DNA of 64,000 bases from UBA4742 sp037138595 (lineage in GTDB: Bacteria; Actinomycetota; Acidimicrobiia; Acidimicrobiales; Acidimicrobilacustridaceae), in the NCBI GenBank assembly GCA_037138595.1, contig JBAXIB010000003.1, forward strand, positions 1 through 64,000, read 5' to 3'. The position numbers were made by a program, and so were the translations under genes. Of this stretch, positions 7,032-15,940 are shown in pieces. The notes under the pieces were generated by a model. It saw only the letters and a program-made list of their open reading frames with translations. It was not told the origin of the DNA and did no database searches. Numbering within the stretch: the first letter of the stretch is position 1; every line of letters starts with the position of its first letter.

Positions 7032-9632
7032 TCAGGTGGAGGCTGGAATCTTCGCCGATTCGCTAGGAGCGACGGATCGTTTTCCGCGGAGGTTAGGTGT
7101 TGTGGCCCGCAGTACGTCATCAGGTATCTCTCCACGAGAAACCCAGCCACGTTGATCGGCCCACACCAGCAGCGGCGGGAGCACGATCAATGCCGAAAGT
7201 AACGCGACCGCGACATTGAGGCCGACGACGATGCCAAAGTCACGTAGCAACGGTAGCTGCGACGTTGCGATCACCGCGATGCCCGAAACTGCAGTGAGAC
7301 CCGAGACGATAAAAGCACGCCCGGTTCGGGCCGCAGCGACGTCCACCGCCGCTCGCGGCAACAGGCCACGCCGACGCTCTTCGAGGAATCGCAACAAAAT
7401 GAGCGAGGTGAACTCGGTACAAGCCGCGACGACGAGCGGACCTCCAACGGCCGTGATGGGGCTGAGCTTCAAATCGAGTCCCCATGCCACGAGGTTTGCG
7501 GCACCCACCGCGATCAATACCGGTACCAATGAAAGCAGTGAACGGACAATGCTTTTCAGCCGGATAGCGAGGAAGAGTCCAACAAATAAAATTGCGAGAT
7601 AGGTCAGCAACGTTCGGTTGCCGGTGAGGTTTTCAAGAAGTCCCACGCCGATGACCGCGAGCCCTGATGGAGTCGCTTGCAAGCCAGGCGGCGGAGCGGC
7701 TTGCGTGCGAATGTCGTTGACGACGCCCTTTCGCTCTTCGAGTGATCCGGGGCCGTAGCGATAAATCACATTCATTGATCCAGCTTGGGGCCCGGTTCCC
7801 GCGTCACCGATTGGGCCCGCGGGTCCGTCGCTACGAAGGTGAACGGTTGATAACCGAATGTCGAATGGCGCCAAGTCATACCCGCCACGAACATCGGTGG
7901 GCGTGGCATTAACGATTTGCGCACCTGGCACCTCGAGCAGGTAATCCATCGTTGCCACAAGACTCGACGCGCCTATCAACGTGGCCGGGAACTTCGTGAT
8001 ATTGCGTGCGGTGAGCGAACTGACATAGTCGACTGACTCTTTCGAAAAGACGTCGTCACTCTGCACGAAAATGCCGAGCTCGGAACTCGATCCAGTTTGA
8101 GATTCAACGGTCCGAAAATCCTTGATTGCTTGCGAATGCTGATTGACCCACTGAACCGGATCGCTTTGCAGGGTGATTTGATTCTCGACGGCGATTCCGC
8201 CGAAGAAGATCGCAAAACTCGCAATCGCGAGCACTGGTCCTGCCCACAGGGGGAGGCTTCCGAGCCTGACGGTGAGTCGCCCCAAGAAGCCTTCAGAAAA
8301 CGCTTTTGGTTTCGTTGGTGATTTGAATTCGCGAATCCCGAGCGTCGCGAGCGGCACGATGATGCTGGCAAAGCAAATGACCATGATCCCGATTGCTAGC
8401 AAGAGTCCGAATTGGCGAATCATCGGAACCTTTGCGAACCGCAACGCAAGGAAGGCAAAGACTGCGTCGAATGTCACGACTAACAACGCGGGACAGAGAT
8501 TTCGGGCCGTGATCTGAATTGGGTCGGCGGCTTCGGCGAGAAGGACTTCTTCTTCGACCCGCGCGTGCATCTGGATCGCGTAGTCAATCCCGATGCCGAG
8601 CATCACCGGCAGTCCCGCGATCGTGACCAGCGAAAGGGGGATGCCGAGGTAGCCAGCCAAACCGAATGCCCAAATAACGCCGATGAGGATGACAAACAAC
8701 GGAAGCAATCGCCAGCGCACGTTGAACAGCAGTAGCAAAATGATGGTCATGACGACGATGGCGATGGCCCCTAGGGTCAACATTCCGCCCTTGAGGTAGT
8801 CATTAATCTGCTTAAGGAGGACCGGTGCTCCGGTGACGGTGACCGTCGCATGTTCGAAGTCTGCGCTGGCGGCAACCTTCTGGACCAGGACTGCTCCTGC
8901 TCCTTCGGTTTCGATCGAGGCGTTGCCCTTCAACCGAACCACAATTTGCGCGTGAGTTTTGTCGGTATAGACCGCGCTCAATGGTTTACGAATTTGGTCC
9001 TGATTGTCGAAGATCAAGAAATTGGTCCATGCGGCATTATCGATTGTTCGCAACGCGGGAGCGACTGATCCGAGGCGTCCGAGCGTCGTGATCGCATCAG
9101 AGCCGCGTGCGGCCTTACTCGCGTCTGATTGCGGTTGTCCGTCTGCTTGTGGTGCGTCGAGTGCGGTTAGCAGCGCGTGGCCGGCGACACTTGCCGTGGG
9201 ATCGGACGCCACGGTTCCATCTGCGGACTTCTGGATCAGGTTGTTGCTCCAGTCGAGCGCAGTTTGAGGAGTTATGACTGCTTCGATCAGATCAGGGCGT
9301 GCCTTAAGTTGGTCGGAAATATTTTTCATTTCAGCGAGGTTGTGCGGATTCGAAAGGTCGATCACGTTTGAACCTGAATCAGCGCTCAGCAATACCAACA
9401 TGGCCTGGCCACCAAAGAGATCTTGATACGCAACGTTGTCTTTGGCGACTTGGTCGCTGGCATTGAGATAGCTGTCTTGTCCGGTGGCGAACTGCAACTT
9501 CGTAGTGCCGTAACCGGCGACCAATGTCAGGAGCAAACCAATGATTGCCACGAGGCCCGCTCGGTGGCCGAGCTCGGTTGCAAGCCACGACCAGAAGCGT
9601 TGCATACGGGAGAATCCGGGGGCCTCGGGCAT
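7032..9632 (-). CDS. RND/MMPL superfamily exporter (HAE3-like)
   Basis: This 866-residue transporter should export a hydrophobic or lipid-like substrate across the membrane using the proton gradient. It shows two repeats of one TM helix, a large extracytoplasmic loop and five TM helices. In the first half GIGIDYAIQMH is the characteristic motif of TM4; the second repeat has VVAACTEFTSLIL at the same place. I start at ATG 9632 because AAAGGAGAG lies 6-10 bases upstream; the frame stays open up to 9887 but that would run into the DsbA gene. It lies directly downstream of the dsbA-like gene on the same strand (95 bases). Substrate unknown; hopanoid or lipid transport is only a family-level guess. 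Confidence 0.85.
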   Translation of the reverse strand: MPEAPGFSRMQRFWSWLATELGHRAGLVAIIGLLLTLVAGYGTTKLQFATGQDSYLNASDQVAKDNVAYQDLFGGQAMLVLLSADSGSNVIDLSNPHNLAEMKNISDQLKARPDLIEAVITPQTALDWSNNLIQKSADGTVASDPTASVAGHALLTALDAPQADGQPQSDASKAARGSDAITTLGRLGSVAPALRTIDNAAWTNFLIFDNQDQIRKPLSAVYTDKTHAQIVVRLKGNASIETEGAGAVLVQKVAASADFEHATVTVTGAPVLLKQINDYLKGGMLTLGAIAIVVMTIILLLLFNVRWRLLPLFVILIGVIWAFGLAGYLGIPLSLVTIAGLPVMLGIGIDYAIQMHARVEEEVLLAEAADPIQITARNLCPALLVVTFDAVFAFLALRFAKVPMIRQFGLLLAIGIMVICFASIIVPLATLGIREFKSPTKPKAFSEGFLGRLTVRLGSLPLWAGPVLAIASFAIFFGGIAVENQITLQSDPVQWVNQHSQAIKDFRTVESQTGSSSELGIFVQSDDVFSKESVDYVSSLTARNITKFPATLIGASSLVATMDYLLEVPGAQIVNATPTDVRGGYDLAPFDIRLSTVHLRSDGPAGPIGDAGTGPQAGSMNVIYRYGPGSLEERKGVVNDIRTQAAPPPGLQATPSGLAVIGVGLLENLTGNRTLLTYLAILFVGLFLAIRLKSIVRSLLSLVPVLIAVGAANLVAWGLDLKLSPITAVGGPLVVAACTEFTSLILLRFLEERRRGLLPRAAVDVAAARTGRAFIVSGLTAVSGIAVIATSQLPLLRDFGIVVGLNVAVALLSALIVLPPLLVWADQRGWVSRGEIPDDVLRATTPNLRGKRSVAPSESAKIPAST

Positions 9633-9727
9633 GTCGCTCTCCTTTGGTCGAACAAGTTGTCGCTCACGGTACCTCGTCACGGTGGCGGTGCGACGCTCGA
9701 GTTTTTGTTTCGCGCTTGGTCGATTCG

Positions 9728-10333
9728 CTAGCTGCCCTCGGATGCGCGTTCGAGTAGGCGACCTACCCATCGTTGAATCGACTGGGTTGGCTGGACACCG
9801 GGAATGACAAATGAGCCGTCGATGAGCCAAGCTGGCGTTGCGGTCACGCCATGAGACCGCGCTCGAATCATGGATTGGTCGACCCATTGGTGACCGGAGC
9901 CGTCGTTGCGAAGGTCAGTAATCTCGGTCACAGGTGCTCCCGATTGTTCGACAAGGTGGTCAACGAGACCAGGGTCGCCTAGGTCAAGCGCGTCGACCCA
10001 ATGGGCACGAAAAAGCGATTCGTCCAATTCGGCGAAACATTCAGGGGCGACCTGTCGGACAATTTCAGCGGTTTCAAGCGCAAAGCGGGTATTCGGTGTC
10101 CGCCGTGGCGCGCGAAATTCGATGCCGGTTGCGGCGCATTCAACGCCGATCTGGTCGAACACCCTGGCCAAGCGGCCATCTACCCGGACCGGTAGTCCAT
10201 CGACGGGAATCTCGGGGTGCAGGTCATAGGGAAGGTGGGTCACTGCGACTCCCATGGCTTCGATCACTGCGGAACGGTCTCGTCCCAGCCAGCACCACGG
10301 GCACAAATAGTCGCGCCAAACCAAGGCATCCAT
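9728..10333 (-). CDS. DsbA-family (FrnE-like) thioredoxin-fold oxidoreductase
   Basis: This 201-residue protein has the CPWC redox motif at Cys11-Cys14 right after the first beta strand, and the helical insertion of the DsbA/2-hydroxychromene-2-carboxylate isomerase group. The second thioredoxin half reads GVTATPAWLIDGSFVIPGVQP, whose cis-Pro (TP) is the family hallmark. No signal peptide is seen, so it is probably cytosolic as for FrnE. ATG 10333 has TACCGT 7 bases upstream, a leaderless promoter. The gene is divergent from exonuclease III, with only 68 bases between the start codons. Confidence 0.85.
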   Translation of the reverse strand: MDALVWRDYLCPWCWLGRDRSAVIEAMGVAVTHLPYDLHPEIPVDGLPVRVDGRLARVFDQIGVECAATGIEFRAPRRTPNTRFALETAEIVRQVAPECFAELDESLFRAHWVDALDLGDPGLVDHLVEQSGAPVTEITDLRNDGSGHQWVDQSMIRARSHGVTATPAWLIDGSFVIPGVQPTQSIQRWVGRLLERASEGS

Positions 10334-10340
10334 CCCTACG

Positions 10341-10346
10341 ACGGTA
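10341..10346 (-). promoter_or_regulatory. -10 element TACCGT, leaderless promoter of dsbA-like gene
   Basis: TACCGT (minus strand) is 7 bases before ATG 10333; there is no Shine-Dalgarno. Confidence 0.5.
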
Positions 10347-10388
10347 ACTCCCCATCGTCCAGCTGACCTCGTTGGTCTGCGGGTTCAC

Positions 10389-10394
10389 TACGAT
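10389..10394 (+). promoter_or_regulatory. -10 element TACGAT, leaderless promoter of xthA
   Basis: TACGAT is 7 bases before GTG 10402. It decides the start against the upstream in-frame TTG 10372. Confidence 0.5.
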
Positions 10395-10401
10395 TCGCAA
10401 C

Positions 10402-11181
10402 GTGCGCATCGCTACTTGGAACGTCAATTCCCTCAAAGCCCGAATCGGTCGTGTTGAAGAATGGATGGCGCAAGCGCAACCCGACGTGTTGTGTGTGCAG
10501 GAAACGAAAATGACTGAGCAGGTGTTTCCCACTGCTGCGTTCTCTGCGCTCGGCTATGAAAGCGTGCACCACGGTCAAGGCCAGTGGAACGGCGTTGCGA
10601 TTATCAGCAAGGTTGGTATTGACGATGTTGTCATGGGTTTTGCTGATGGCGACGAGCCCGATCCTGAAGCCCGTTTGATTTGGGCGACTTGTGGCGGCGT
10701 GCGTGTGGCGAGCGTCTATGTGCCCAATGGTCGATCGCTCGATGATGATCACTACCAATACAAATTGGCATGGCTCGAACGACTTCGTCGGGTGCTTGAT
10801 ACGACCTATGACCCGGCTCAACCGCTCGCGATTTGTGGCGATTACAACATCGCTCCCGACGATCGCGATGTTTGGGATCCTGCGGACTTTGTCGATGCGA
10901 CCCATGTCAGTCAGCCTGAACGGGATGCGCTGCGACGTTTGCAAGACTGGGGACTCGTAGACGTGTTTCGTCGTCGATACGACGAGGGCGAGCTGTTTTC
11001 TTGGTGGGACTATCGAGGTGGAAGTTTTCACAAAAGAAAAGGCATGCGCATTGATCTAATTTTGGCGACCGAGTCACTTGCGGCGCGCTCCACCGCGGAT
11101 CTGATCGATCGAAATGCTCGAAAGGGAAAGCTTCCGAGTGATCACGCTCCCGTGCTCGGAGATTTTTCGGAAGCCACATGA
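10402..11181 (+). CDS. xthA: Exodeoxyribonuclease III (AP endonuclease)
   Basis: This 259-residue member of the EEP nuclease fold should remove 3' blocking groups and cut at abasic sites in base excision repair. It begins MRIATWNVNSLKAR. Metal-binding Glu34 is in VQETKM, the catalytic Asp/Asn pair is in CGDYNIAPDDRD, and the closing SDHAPVLGDF carries the general-base His. The pattern matches XthA rather than the ExoA or Nfo types. Start GTG 10402 is chosen from the homology of the first strand and the -10 spacing. Confidence 0.95.
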   Translation: MRIATWNVNSLKARIGRVEEWMAQAQPDVLCVQETKMTEQVFPTAAFSALGYESVHHGQGQWNGVAIISKVGIDDVVMGFADGDEPDPEARLIWATCGGVRVASVYVPNGRSLDDDHYQYKLAWLERLRRVLDTTYDPAQPLAICGDYNIAPDDRDVWDPADFVDATHVSQPERDALRRLQDWGLVDVFRRRYDEGELFSWWDYRGGSFHKRKGMRIDLILATESLAARSTADLIDRNARKGKLPSDHAPVLGDFSEAT

Positions 11182-11220
11182 ACGCGCACAACCACATGCG
11201 ACTAGGGCGAAGGACACGCG

Positions 11221-11988
11221 TTGACCGAATCTGAAACTCCGAAAAGTGAAGTCGACGATTTGAACGCGTTGGTGAGATCGTCGGTTTACAGCCGTTGGCA
11301 AGAGCCGCCGCCCGAACAGATGACGGATCGTCGGATTTCGATGCGCGGCTTGGCCGACTCGGTACGAACGATTATCGACCGTTTGGTGGCGACGGCAGCA
11401 CCAACGTCATTGATCGCTGAACTCGAAACACAATTTGGTGAGACGGCCGATCGATTAGGACAATGGCCGCGTTCGGCGACCTATGAAGGTTTTTCCGAAG
11501 CAGCGAATGCTGGGGCTGACCCGCACGCGATGTTCGAACACAGCCCTTATATCGGTCGTTCGAATCCGTTGGCTCCGCCAATGATGCTGCGCGAGGTTGC
11601 CGGCGCGATCGAAGGTGATGTTCGTTTCGGGATGGCCTACGAAGGTCCGCCCGGCTGCGTGCACGGCGGCTATATCGCCGGAATCTTTGACGAGTTACTT
11701 GGTGCAACACAATCCCTTTCGGGAAACCCGGGAATGACTGGTCGACTTACAGTTAATTACCGTTCGCCAACACCGTTACACGACCAACTTGTGTTGCGCG
11801 GTGAACTCACGGCAGTGGAGGGTCGAAAAATCTTCACCAACGGGTGGCTTTATGCGACCGAGCCTGACGGCACGCGCCGGTTGTGCGCTGAGGCCGAAGG
11901 ATTGTTCATCGCCATGGACTTTGGTCGCTTCGCCATTTTGAAGGCTGAACGCGAACAGGCCGAGTTGAACCGCTTCGAGGAGTCCTAG
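11221..11988 (+). CDS. PaaI-type hotdog-fold acyl-CoA thioesterase
   Basis: This 255-residue protein has about 125 N-terminal residues of unclear fold, then a hotdog domain. GCVHGGYIAGIFDELLG is the thioesterase HGG motif and central helix, and TGRLTVNYRSPTPL is the following strand of the PaaI/THEM4 type. It probably hydrolyses an acyl-CoA. Start TTG 11221 has AAGGA about 8 bases upstream. Its TAG stop abuts the stop of the convergent DUF2505 gene with no base between. Confidence 0.82.
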   Translation: MTESETPKSEVDDLNALVRSSVYSRWQEPPPEQMTDRRISMRGLADSVRTIIDRLVATAAPTSLIAELETQFGETADRLGQWPRSATYEGFSEAANAGADPHAMFEHSPYIGRSNPLAPPMMLREVAGAIEGDVRFGMAYEGPPGCVHGGYIAGIFDELLGATQSLSGNPGMTGRLTVNYRSPTPLHDQLVLRGELTAVEGRKIFTNGWLYATEPDGTRRLCAEAEGLFIAMDFGRFAILKAEREQAELNRFEES

Positions 11989-12510
11989 TCACTTCGAGCC
12001 ACTCGACCGCTGCTCGAACAGTTGTTGCACAAGTAGTTGTTCCGCGTCGGCATGTTCTCGAAGTCCGCTGACCAGTGCCCGTTCGACGCGCCCACCGACG
12101 AGCGGCATGCGAACTTTGAGGTCTCCTTCGAGTCGCCGAATCGATCGGGCGGCGACGTCGGCGCAGTCTCCGGCTCGGAACGAATAGGTTCCGGCGCAGC
12201 TCAGTCGATCTGGGTAATGGTCGGGTAGCAGTTCGGTAGTGGCTGACGCGCTGGGAAGGTCAAAGGTGATCCGCTCTATCCAACTCAGCTTGGCGGGGTC
12301 GATGACGGCAAGCGCGGCCGACGGTAGGTCGCCGGTGAAACGGAGGTGCAGGTCGATGCGCACGACATCGCCCGAAGCCGCATGGCTGGTGACTTCAGGC
12401 GCGCTGATTTTGGGCAATCCGGCGAGCGATGGATAGAAGTCAGGGTCTATGAAAAGCGCCAGCAGTTGATCGACCGGCATGGCAAAACGTTGAGTTGCAT
12501 CGAATCGCAT
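11989..12510 (-). CDS. DUF2505 family protein (START/SRPBCC-like fold)
   Basis: This 173-residue protein begins MRFDATQRFAMPVDQLLALF and contains the alternating strand and long C-terminal helix pattern of DUF2505, an actinobacterial family related to START/polyketide-cyclase lipid binders. No catalytic residues are evident; binding of a hydrophobic ligand is an inference. It starts 3 bases after the uvrD2 stop, so the two are probably cotranscribed. Confidence 0.75.
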   Translation of the reverse strand: MRFDATQRFAMPVDQLLALFIDPDFYPSLAGLPKISAPEVTSHAASGDVVRIDLHLRFTGDLPSAALAVIDPAKLSWIERITFDLPSASATTELLPDHYPDRLSCAGTYSFRAGDCADVAARSIRRLEGDLKVRMPLVGGRVERALVSGLREHADAEQLLVQQLFEQRSSGSK

Positions 12511-12513
12511 GAC

Positions 12514-14724
12514 TCAGGATGCCTCGTGTTGACCAAGGACTGCGAGGATGGCATCGCCGAATCGCTCGATCTTGACCTGGCCAATGCCGGAGATGGCGAG
12601 TAGCTCGTTCGTCGTGGTAGGCCGAGTTGCCGCCATTTGGGCCAGCACGCGGTCAGGGAAAATCACGAACGCGGGTACTTTGGCCGCTCGAGCTTGGTTG
12701 AGGCGCCACGCTTTCAGCGCATCGAATGCGACGATGTCGTCAGCGGAGAGCTCGACCTCTATGGACGATCCTTGCCGGCCACGAGAGGATTTCGCCGATC
12801 GCGTCTTGGGTCTGGGTGACGCGATTACCGCTCGTTGCTGGGCAAGAAATGTCGGCCAGTCGGTTGGCATGTCGCCACTATCGAGGGCTCGGCACGCTGC
12901 TTCTACTTCATCAAGGAACGGCGAGCGCACGCGCTCGCTAGTGCGAGCACCAAAAGTTCGTTCGACTGCCCATGTGCAATGAAGTTGCTGTTCGGCGCGG
13001 GTAATGGCCACGTAGAACAGCCGACGTTCTTCGGCGCGTGCGTCGTCAGTCTTGGCATGACCGATGGGGACGAGTCCCTGTTCGATGCCGGCGAGGTGGA
13101 CGATTGGCCATTCCAAGCCTTTGGCCGCGTGAAAGGTTGCCACTTCGACTGCGTCTCCGTGTGCATCGGGTTGATCTGCTCGAGTGGTAGCGGTGAGCCA
13201 CATGACAAACCCGATGCCGGATGGGCGGGCGTCGACGGCGGCAAAATCTCGAGCCATACGCGCCAAGGTGTAAAGGTTTCCCGATCGATCGTCGGCATGT
13301 TCATCATTGCTTGCGTCGACATTGCTTGCGTCGACTTTGCTTGCGTCAACTTCGACATCGCCGGCTTCGACATCGCCGGCTTCGACATCGAACGACTCAT
13401 GTCGATCGAGGTCAAGCGAACCCGATTCGGGTCTGAGCGGTTGGGTCATACGTGCTGCTGCAGTTTCGAGATCGGTAATGGCAATTGCGAAATCGCCGCG
13501 ATTGCGCTGCAGATCTTTCAGGGCCATCTGTATCTCGGGTTGGTCGAGAAAGTTTGCGCTTCCTCGTGCTCGAAATGGAATGTGCGCTTGGTGAAGTGCC
13601 CGTTCGATGAGCGCAGCTTGGGCATTGGTGCGACAGAGCACCGCTTGGGCAGCCCACGCAGCACCCGGCCGGTGTTGGTCGCGTACCGCACGGGCGATGG
13701 CGTGTGCCTCGGCCGCATCGTCGCGCAGTGATCGGATTGTTGGCACCGGCCCAGAAGGCCGATTCGGTCGCAGCGCGGCGTCGACAACATCTTGGGAGGT
13801 GGATTGCCCGTCGAGCGCGCCGCCAGCGAGTACTGCATTGGCAACGGCGAGGATCTCCGGTGATGATCGGTAATTCTCGGTCAGGCGGATGATTTGGCCT
13901 GCTGGGTAGCGGTCAAGAAAACCCCTTAGCGCAGTTGGGTCGGCTCCGTTCCAGGCATAAATGGCCTGGTTCGGGTCGCCGACGACGCACAGGTCGTCGC
14001 GTGCTGCCAGCCATGCCTCGAGGAGCGTGCGCTGCAGGGGATTGACATCTTGAAACTCGTCGACGAAAAAATGTTGGAATCGCCATCGTTGCGTTTGGGC
14101 GAATTCTTTGTCTTCGAGCAAATCGCGTCGACACAAGCGCAACAGGTCATCGAAGTCGACCAGGCGCTTGGAGCGTTTTTCGTCCTCGTAGCGTTGAAAT
14201 AACTCAGCCATGTCTGCTTGAGGAATCGGGGCGCGTCGATGCAGTCGTTGAGCTTCGGCAAAGTAGTCATCGGGATTCAGGGCGCGGGCTTTGGCCCATT
14301 CAATTTCGGTGACGATGTCGAGCACCGCGGTCTTGCTTGATGTTCGAATTGATTGCGGGACGAGTCGAGCGACGAACCCAACTTTACGATCGAGTAGTTC
14401 CGGTGGGCGGATATCTCGATCAGCCCACCGAGCGCGAAGTTGCGCGTACGCGACCGCATGGAAGGTTCCGGCCGCGACGCTGTCGCGCAAGCCAAGGCGA
14501 CGCAGGCGGGCGGAGAGTTCGCCGGCAGCCTTGCGAGTGAAGGTCAGCGCGAGGACGTGGCGAGGGTCATGTTGGCCAGTCAGTGCCCGATGGGCGATGC
14601 GTTGGGTGAGCACACGCGTTTTACCCGAACCGGCACCAGCGAGAATGCATAGCGGAGTGATGGGAGAGGTCACTGCGGCGCGCTGTTGGTCATTCAGACC
14701 CTCGAGAGTGACGTCGGCTTCCAC
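12514..14724 (-). CDS. uvrD2: UvrD/PcrA-type ATP-dependent DNA helicase with HRDC domain (UvrD2-like)
   Basis: This 736-residue SF1A helicase unwinds DNA 3' to 5' in repair. Near the N-terminus are the Q motif LNDQQRAAV and Walker A AGAGSGKT. VDEFQDVNPLQ is the DEXX box, LTENYRSSPEIL is motif IV, VATFHAAKGLEWPIV is motif V, and FYVAITRAEQQL is motif VI. The last 75 residues form an HRDC domain (VFPAFVIF-like strand, then ISGIGQVKIERFGDAIL), as in mycobacterial UvrD2. An acidic tandem-repeat insertion (DVEAGDVEAG, VDASKVDASN) interrupts domain 2B. Start GTG 14724 is supported by TAGGGT 7 bases upstream; ATG 14742 is possible. Confidence 0.92.
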   Translation of the reverse strand: MEADVTLEGLNDQQRAAVTSPITPLCILAGAGSGKTRVLTQRIAHRALTGQHDPRHVLALTFTRKAAGELSARLRRLGLRDSVAAGTFHAVAYAQLRARWADRDIRPPELLDRKVGFVARLVPQSIRTSSKTAVLDIVTEIEWAKARALNPDDYFAEAQRLHRRAPIPQADMAELFQRYEDEKRSKRLVDFDDLLRLCRRDLLEDKEFAQTQRWRFQHFFVDEFQDVNPLQRTLLEAWLAARDDLCVVGDPNQAIYAWNGADPTALRGFLDRYPAGQIIRLTENYRSSPEILAVANAVLAGGALDGQSTSQDVVDAALRPNRPSGPVPTIRSLRDDAAEAHAIARAVRDQHRPGAAWAAQAVLCRTNAQAALIERALHQAHIPFRARGSANFLDQPEIQMALKDLQRNRGDFAIAITDLETAAARMTQPLRPESGSLDLDRHESFDVEAGDVEAGDVEVDASKVDASNVDASNDEHADDRSGNLYTLARMARDFAAVDARPSGIGFVMWLTATTRADQPDAHGDAVEVATFHAAKGLEWPIVHLAGIEQGLVPIGHAKTDDARAEERRLFYVAITRAEQQLHCTWAVERTFGARTSERVRSPFLDEVEAACRALDSGDMPTDWPTFLAQQRAVIASPRPKTRSAKSSRGRQGSSIEVELSADDIVAFDALKAWRLNQARAAKVPAFVIFPDRVLAQMAATRPTTTNELLAISGIGQVKIERFGDAILAVLGQHEAS
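13306..13395. repeat. Two arrays of 15-bp tandem repeats inside uvrD2
   Basis: Three copies of ATTGCTTGCGTCGAC (13306-13350, the third with two changes) are followed by two exact copies and one diverged copy of TTCGACATCGCCGGC (13351-13395). Both units are 15 bp, so the frame is kept, and they encode the acidic DVEAG and VDASN repeats. Confidence 0.9.
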
Positions 14725-14731
14725 CCGACCC

Positions 14732-14737
14732 ACCCTA
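14732..14737 (-). promoter_or_regulatory. -10 element TAGGGT, leaderless promoter of uvrD2
   Basis: TAGGGT (minus strand) lies 7 bases before GTG 14724 and inside the reading frame of the longer alternative start. Confidence 0.4.
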
Positions 14738-14822
14738 CCCATGGGGTCCGACACCGCTCTCGCACGAACGCTGGGGCATGGCTTTGTGCGCACGATCACC
14801 ATGTCGGTCGATCCTACGCAGC

Positions 14823-14828
14823 TAATGT
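14823..14828 (+). promoter_or_regulatory. -10 element TAATGT, leaderless promoter of PH/SHOCT gene
   Basis: TAATGT is 7 bases before GTG 14836, with no Shine-Dalgarno. It argues against the longer in-frame start at 14686, which would overlap uvrD2. Confidence 0.5.
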
Positions 14829-14835
14829 TTCGGCC

Positions 14836-15492
14836 GTGCCCCACTCTGATTTCATCCTCCGAGATGGTGAAGAATTGGTCCTCGATCTCCACCCGCATTG
14901 GTGGTATTTCGCGAGTTCGGTTGCGGCGACCGTATTGACGATCGCGCTGGGAGTTGCGGCGCTTCGCACAGACATCGACCTCCTGAAATTTGTCGCTGCT
15001 TTAGGTATTGTTTGCAGCTTGGTCTGGCTGGCTGAACGCGCTATCCGTTGGGTCAGCACGCACTTCATTTTGACGTCGGACCGCATTGTTTGGCGCGAGG
15101 GCATCGTCGCCAAACATGGCGTGGAGTTTCCGCTGCAACGCATTCAAACGATCTTTTTTAGCCAGCGAATCTTTGAGCGACTCCTGGGCGTGGGCGACCT
15201 AAAAATTGAGTCAGCCAGCGAGACAGGGACCGAGGTGTTTGAAGACATCAAGAGTCCGGCAAAGGTCCAACACGAGATTTATTCGCAGATGGAACTCAAT
15301 GAAAATCGGGGAATGACCAAATTGGGCGAGACCATCACCGCAGCGCAGCAATTTTCTGCAGGAGCGGCCGCGCCTGAAGCACACCAGACCATTGCGGAGC
15401 AAATAGCCGACCTTCATCGACTCCATGAACAAGGCGCGCTCACCGACGACGAGTTTGAGATCAAGAAAGCCGAACTCCTTGACCGCATGTAA
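14836..15492 (+). CDS. Membrane protein with bacterial PH domain (YdbS/YdbT-type) and SHOCT motif
   Basis: This 218-residue protein has two adjacent TM helices at about 22-45 and 50-68. A bacterial PH_2-like domain follows (THFILTSDRIVWREGIVAKHG, then FFSQRIFERLLGVGDLKIESA). The last 32 residues are a SHOCT motif, LHRLHEQGALTDDEFEIKKAELL. Such proteins are thought to organise membrane or cell-envelope functions; no enzyme activity is known. The linker at about 165-185 is Ala/Gln-rich. Confidence 0.85.
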   Translation: MPHSDFILRDGEELVLDLHPHWWYFASSVAATVLTIALGVAALRTDIDLLKFVAALGIVCSLVWLAERAIRWVSTHFILTSDRIVWREGIVAKHGVEFPLQRIQTIFFSQRIFERLLGVGDLKIESASETGTEVFEDIKSPAKVQHEIYSQMELNENRGMTKLGETITAAQQFSAGAAAPEAHQTIAEQIADLHRLHEQGALTDDEFEIKKAELLDRM

Positions 15493-15545
15493 CGGTTAAA
15501 CGTTTCGCTGGCTTTTCAGTCGCAGTGCAAAGCCTCTCTAAGTGG

Positions 15546-15866
15546 TCAGTCTGACGTGGGCTCGAGGCCCGCAAGGTCCCAGTAACGCGCCTCGCCGACC
15601 CAGTTTGCGGTTCGGTGGGTGCGCGATTCGACGTGTTCGGCGACCCAAATCGCTGATTCAACGACGGCGTGTTCGGCGGCTTCATGGGTTTCCCAAACCG
15701 AAATCGAGATACAGGTAATTGGGTCAATCTCAATCAGCGAATTGGACTGAAAGCCAGGCAGTGAGCGGAAGACATCTCGTAGGCCGCCTTCGCTGCTAAC
15801 GGCTTCGACGATTTCATCGACAGTTCCGTGGGTGATGTCAAACGTCGCGATGCGGACATGATTCAT
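15546..15866 (-). CDS. ABM/EthD-like dimeric alpha-beta barrel protein
   Basis: This 106-residue protein looks like a small antibiotic-biosynthesis-monooxygenase-type barrel: strand NHVRIATFDI, helix VDEIVEAV, then LPGFQSNSLIEIDPITCISISVWETHEAAEHA, the usual order of that fold. Function cannot be assigned; members include monooxygenases and plain dimeric binders. AAAGGAG lies about 10 bases before ATG 15866. Confidence 0.6.
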   Translation of the reverse strand: MNHVRIATFDITHGTVDEIVEAVSSEGGLRDVFRSLPGFQSNSLIEIDPITCISISVWETHEAAEHAVVESAIWVAEHVESRTHRTANWVGEARYWDLAGLEPTSD

Positions 15867-15940
15867 GAGAGGGGGGCTCCTTTGGCGTTGGGTTGGGGGC
15901 GACGAGCGAGCGCAAGCTACTTGCGGCTCGGTGACGCGAG

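Noticed and set aside
9633..9887. 85-codon N-terminal extension of the MMPL exporter
   Set aside because: It overlaps the DsbA-like gene on the same strand, is Arg-rich without family similarity, and a strong Shine-Dalgarno fixes the start at 9632.
13306..13395. CRISPR-like repeats
   Set aside because: The units are contiguous 15-mers without spacers and keep the uvrD2 reading frame.
12835..13731. 298-codon open frame on the plus strand
   Set aside because: It is antisense to uvrD2. The apparent IACVDIACVD repeats are the reverse reading of the helicase tandem repeats.
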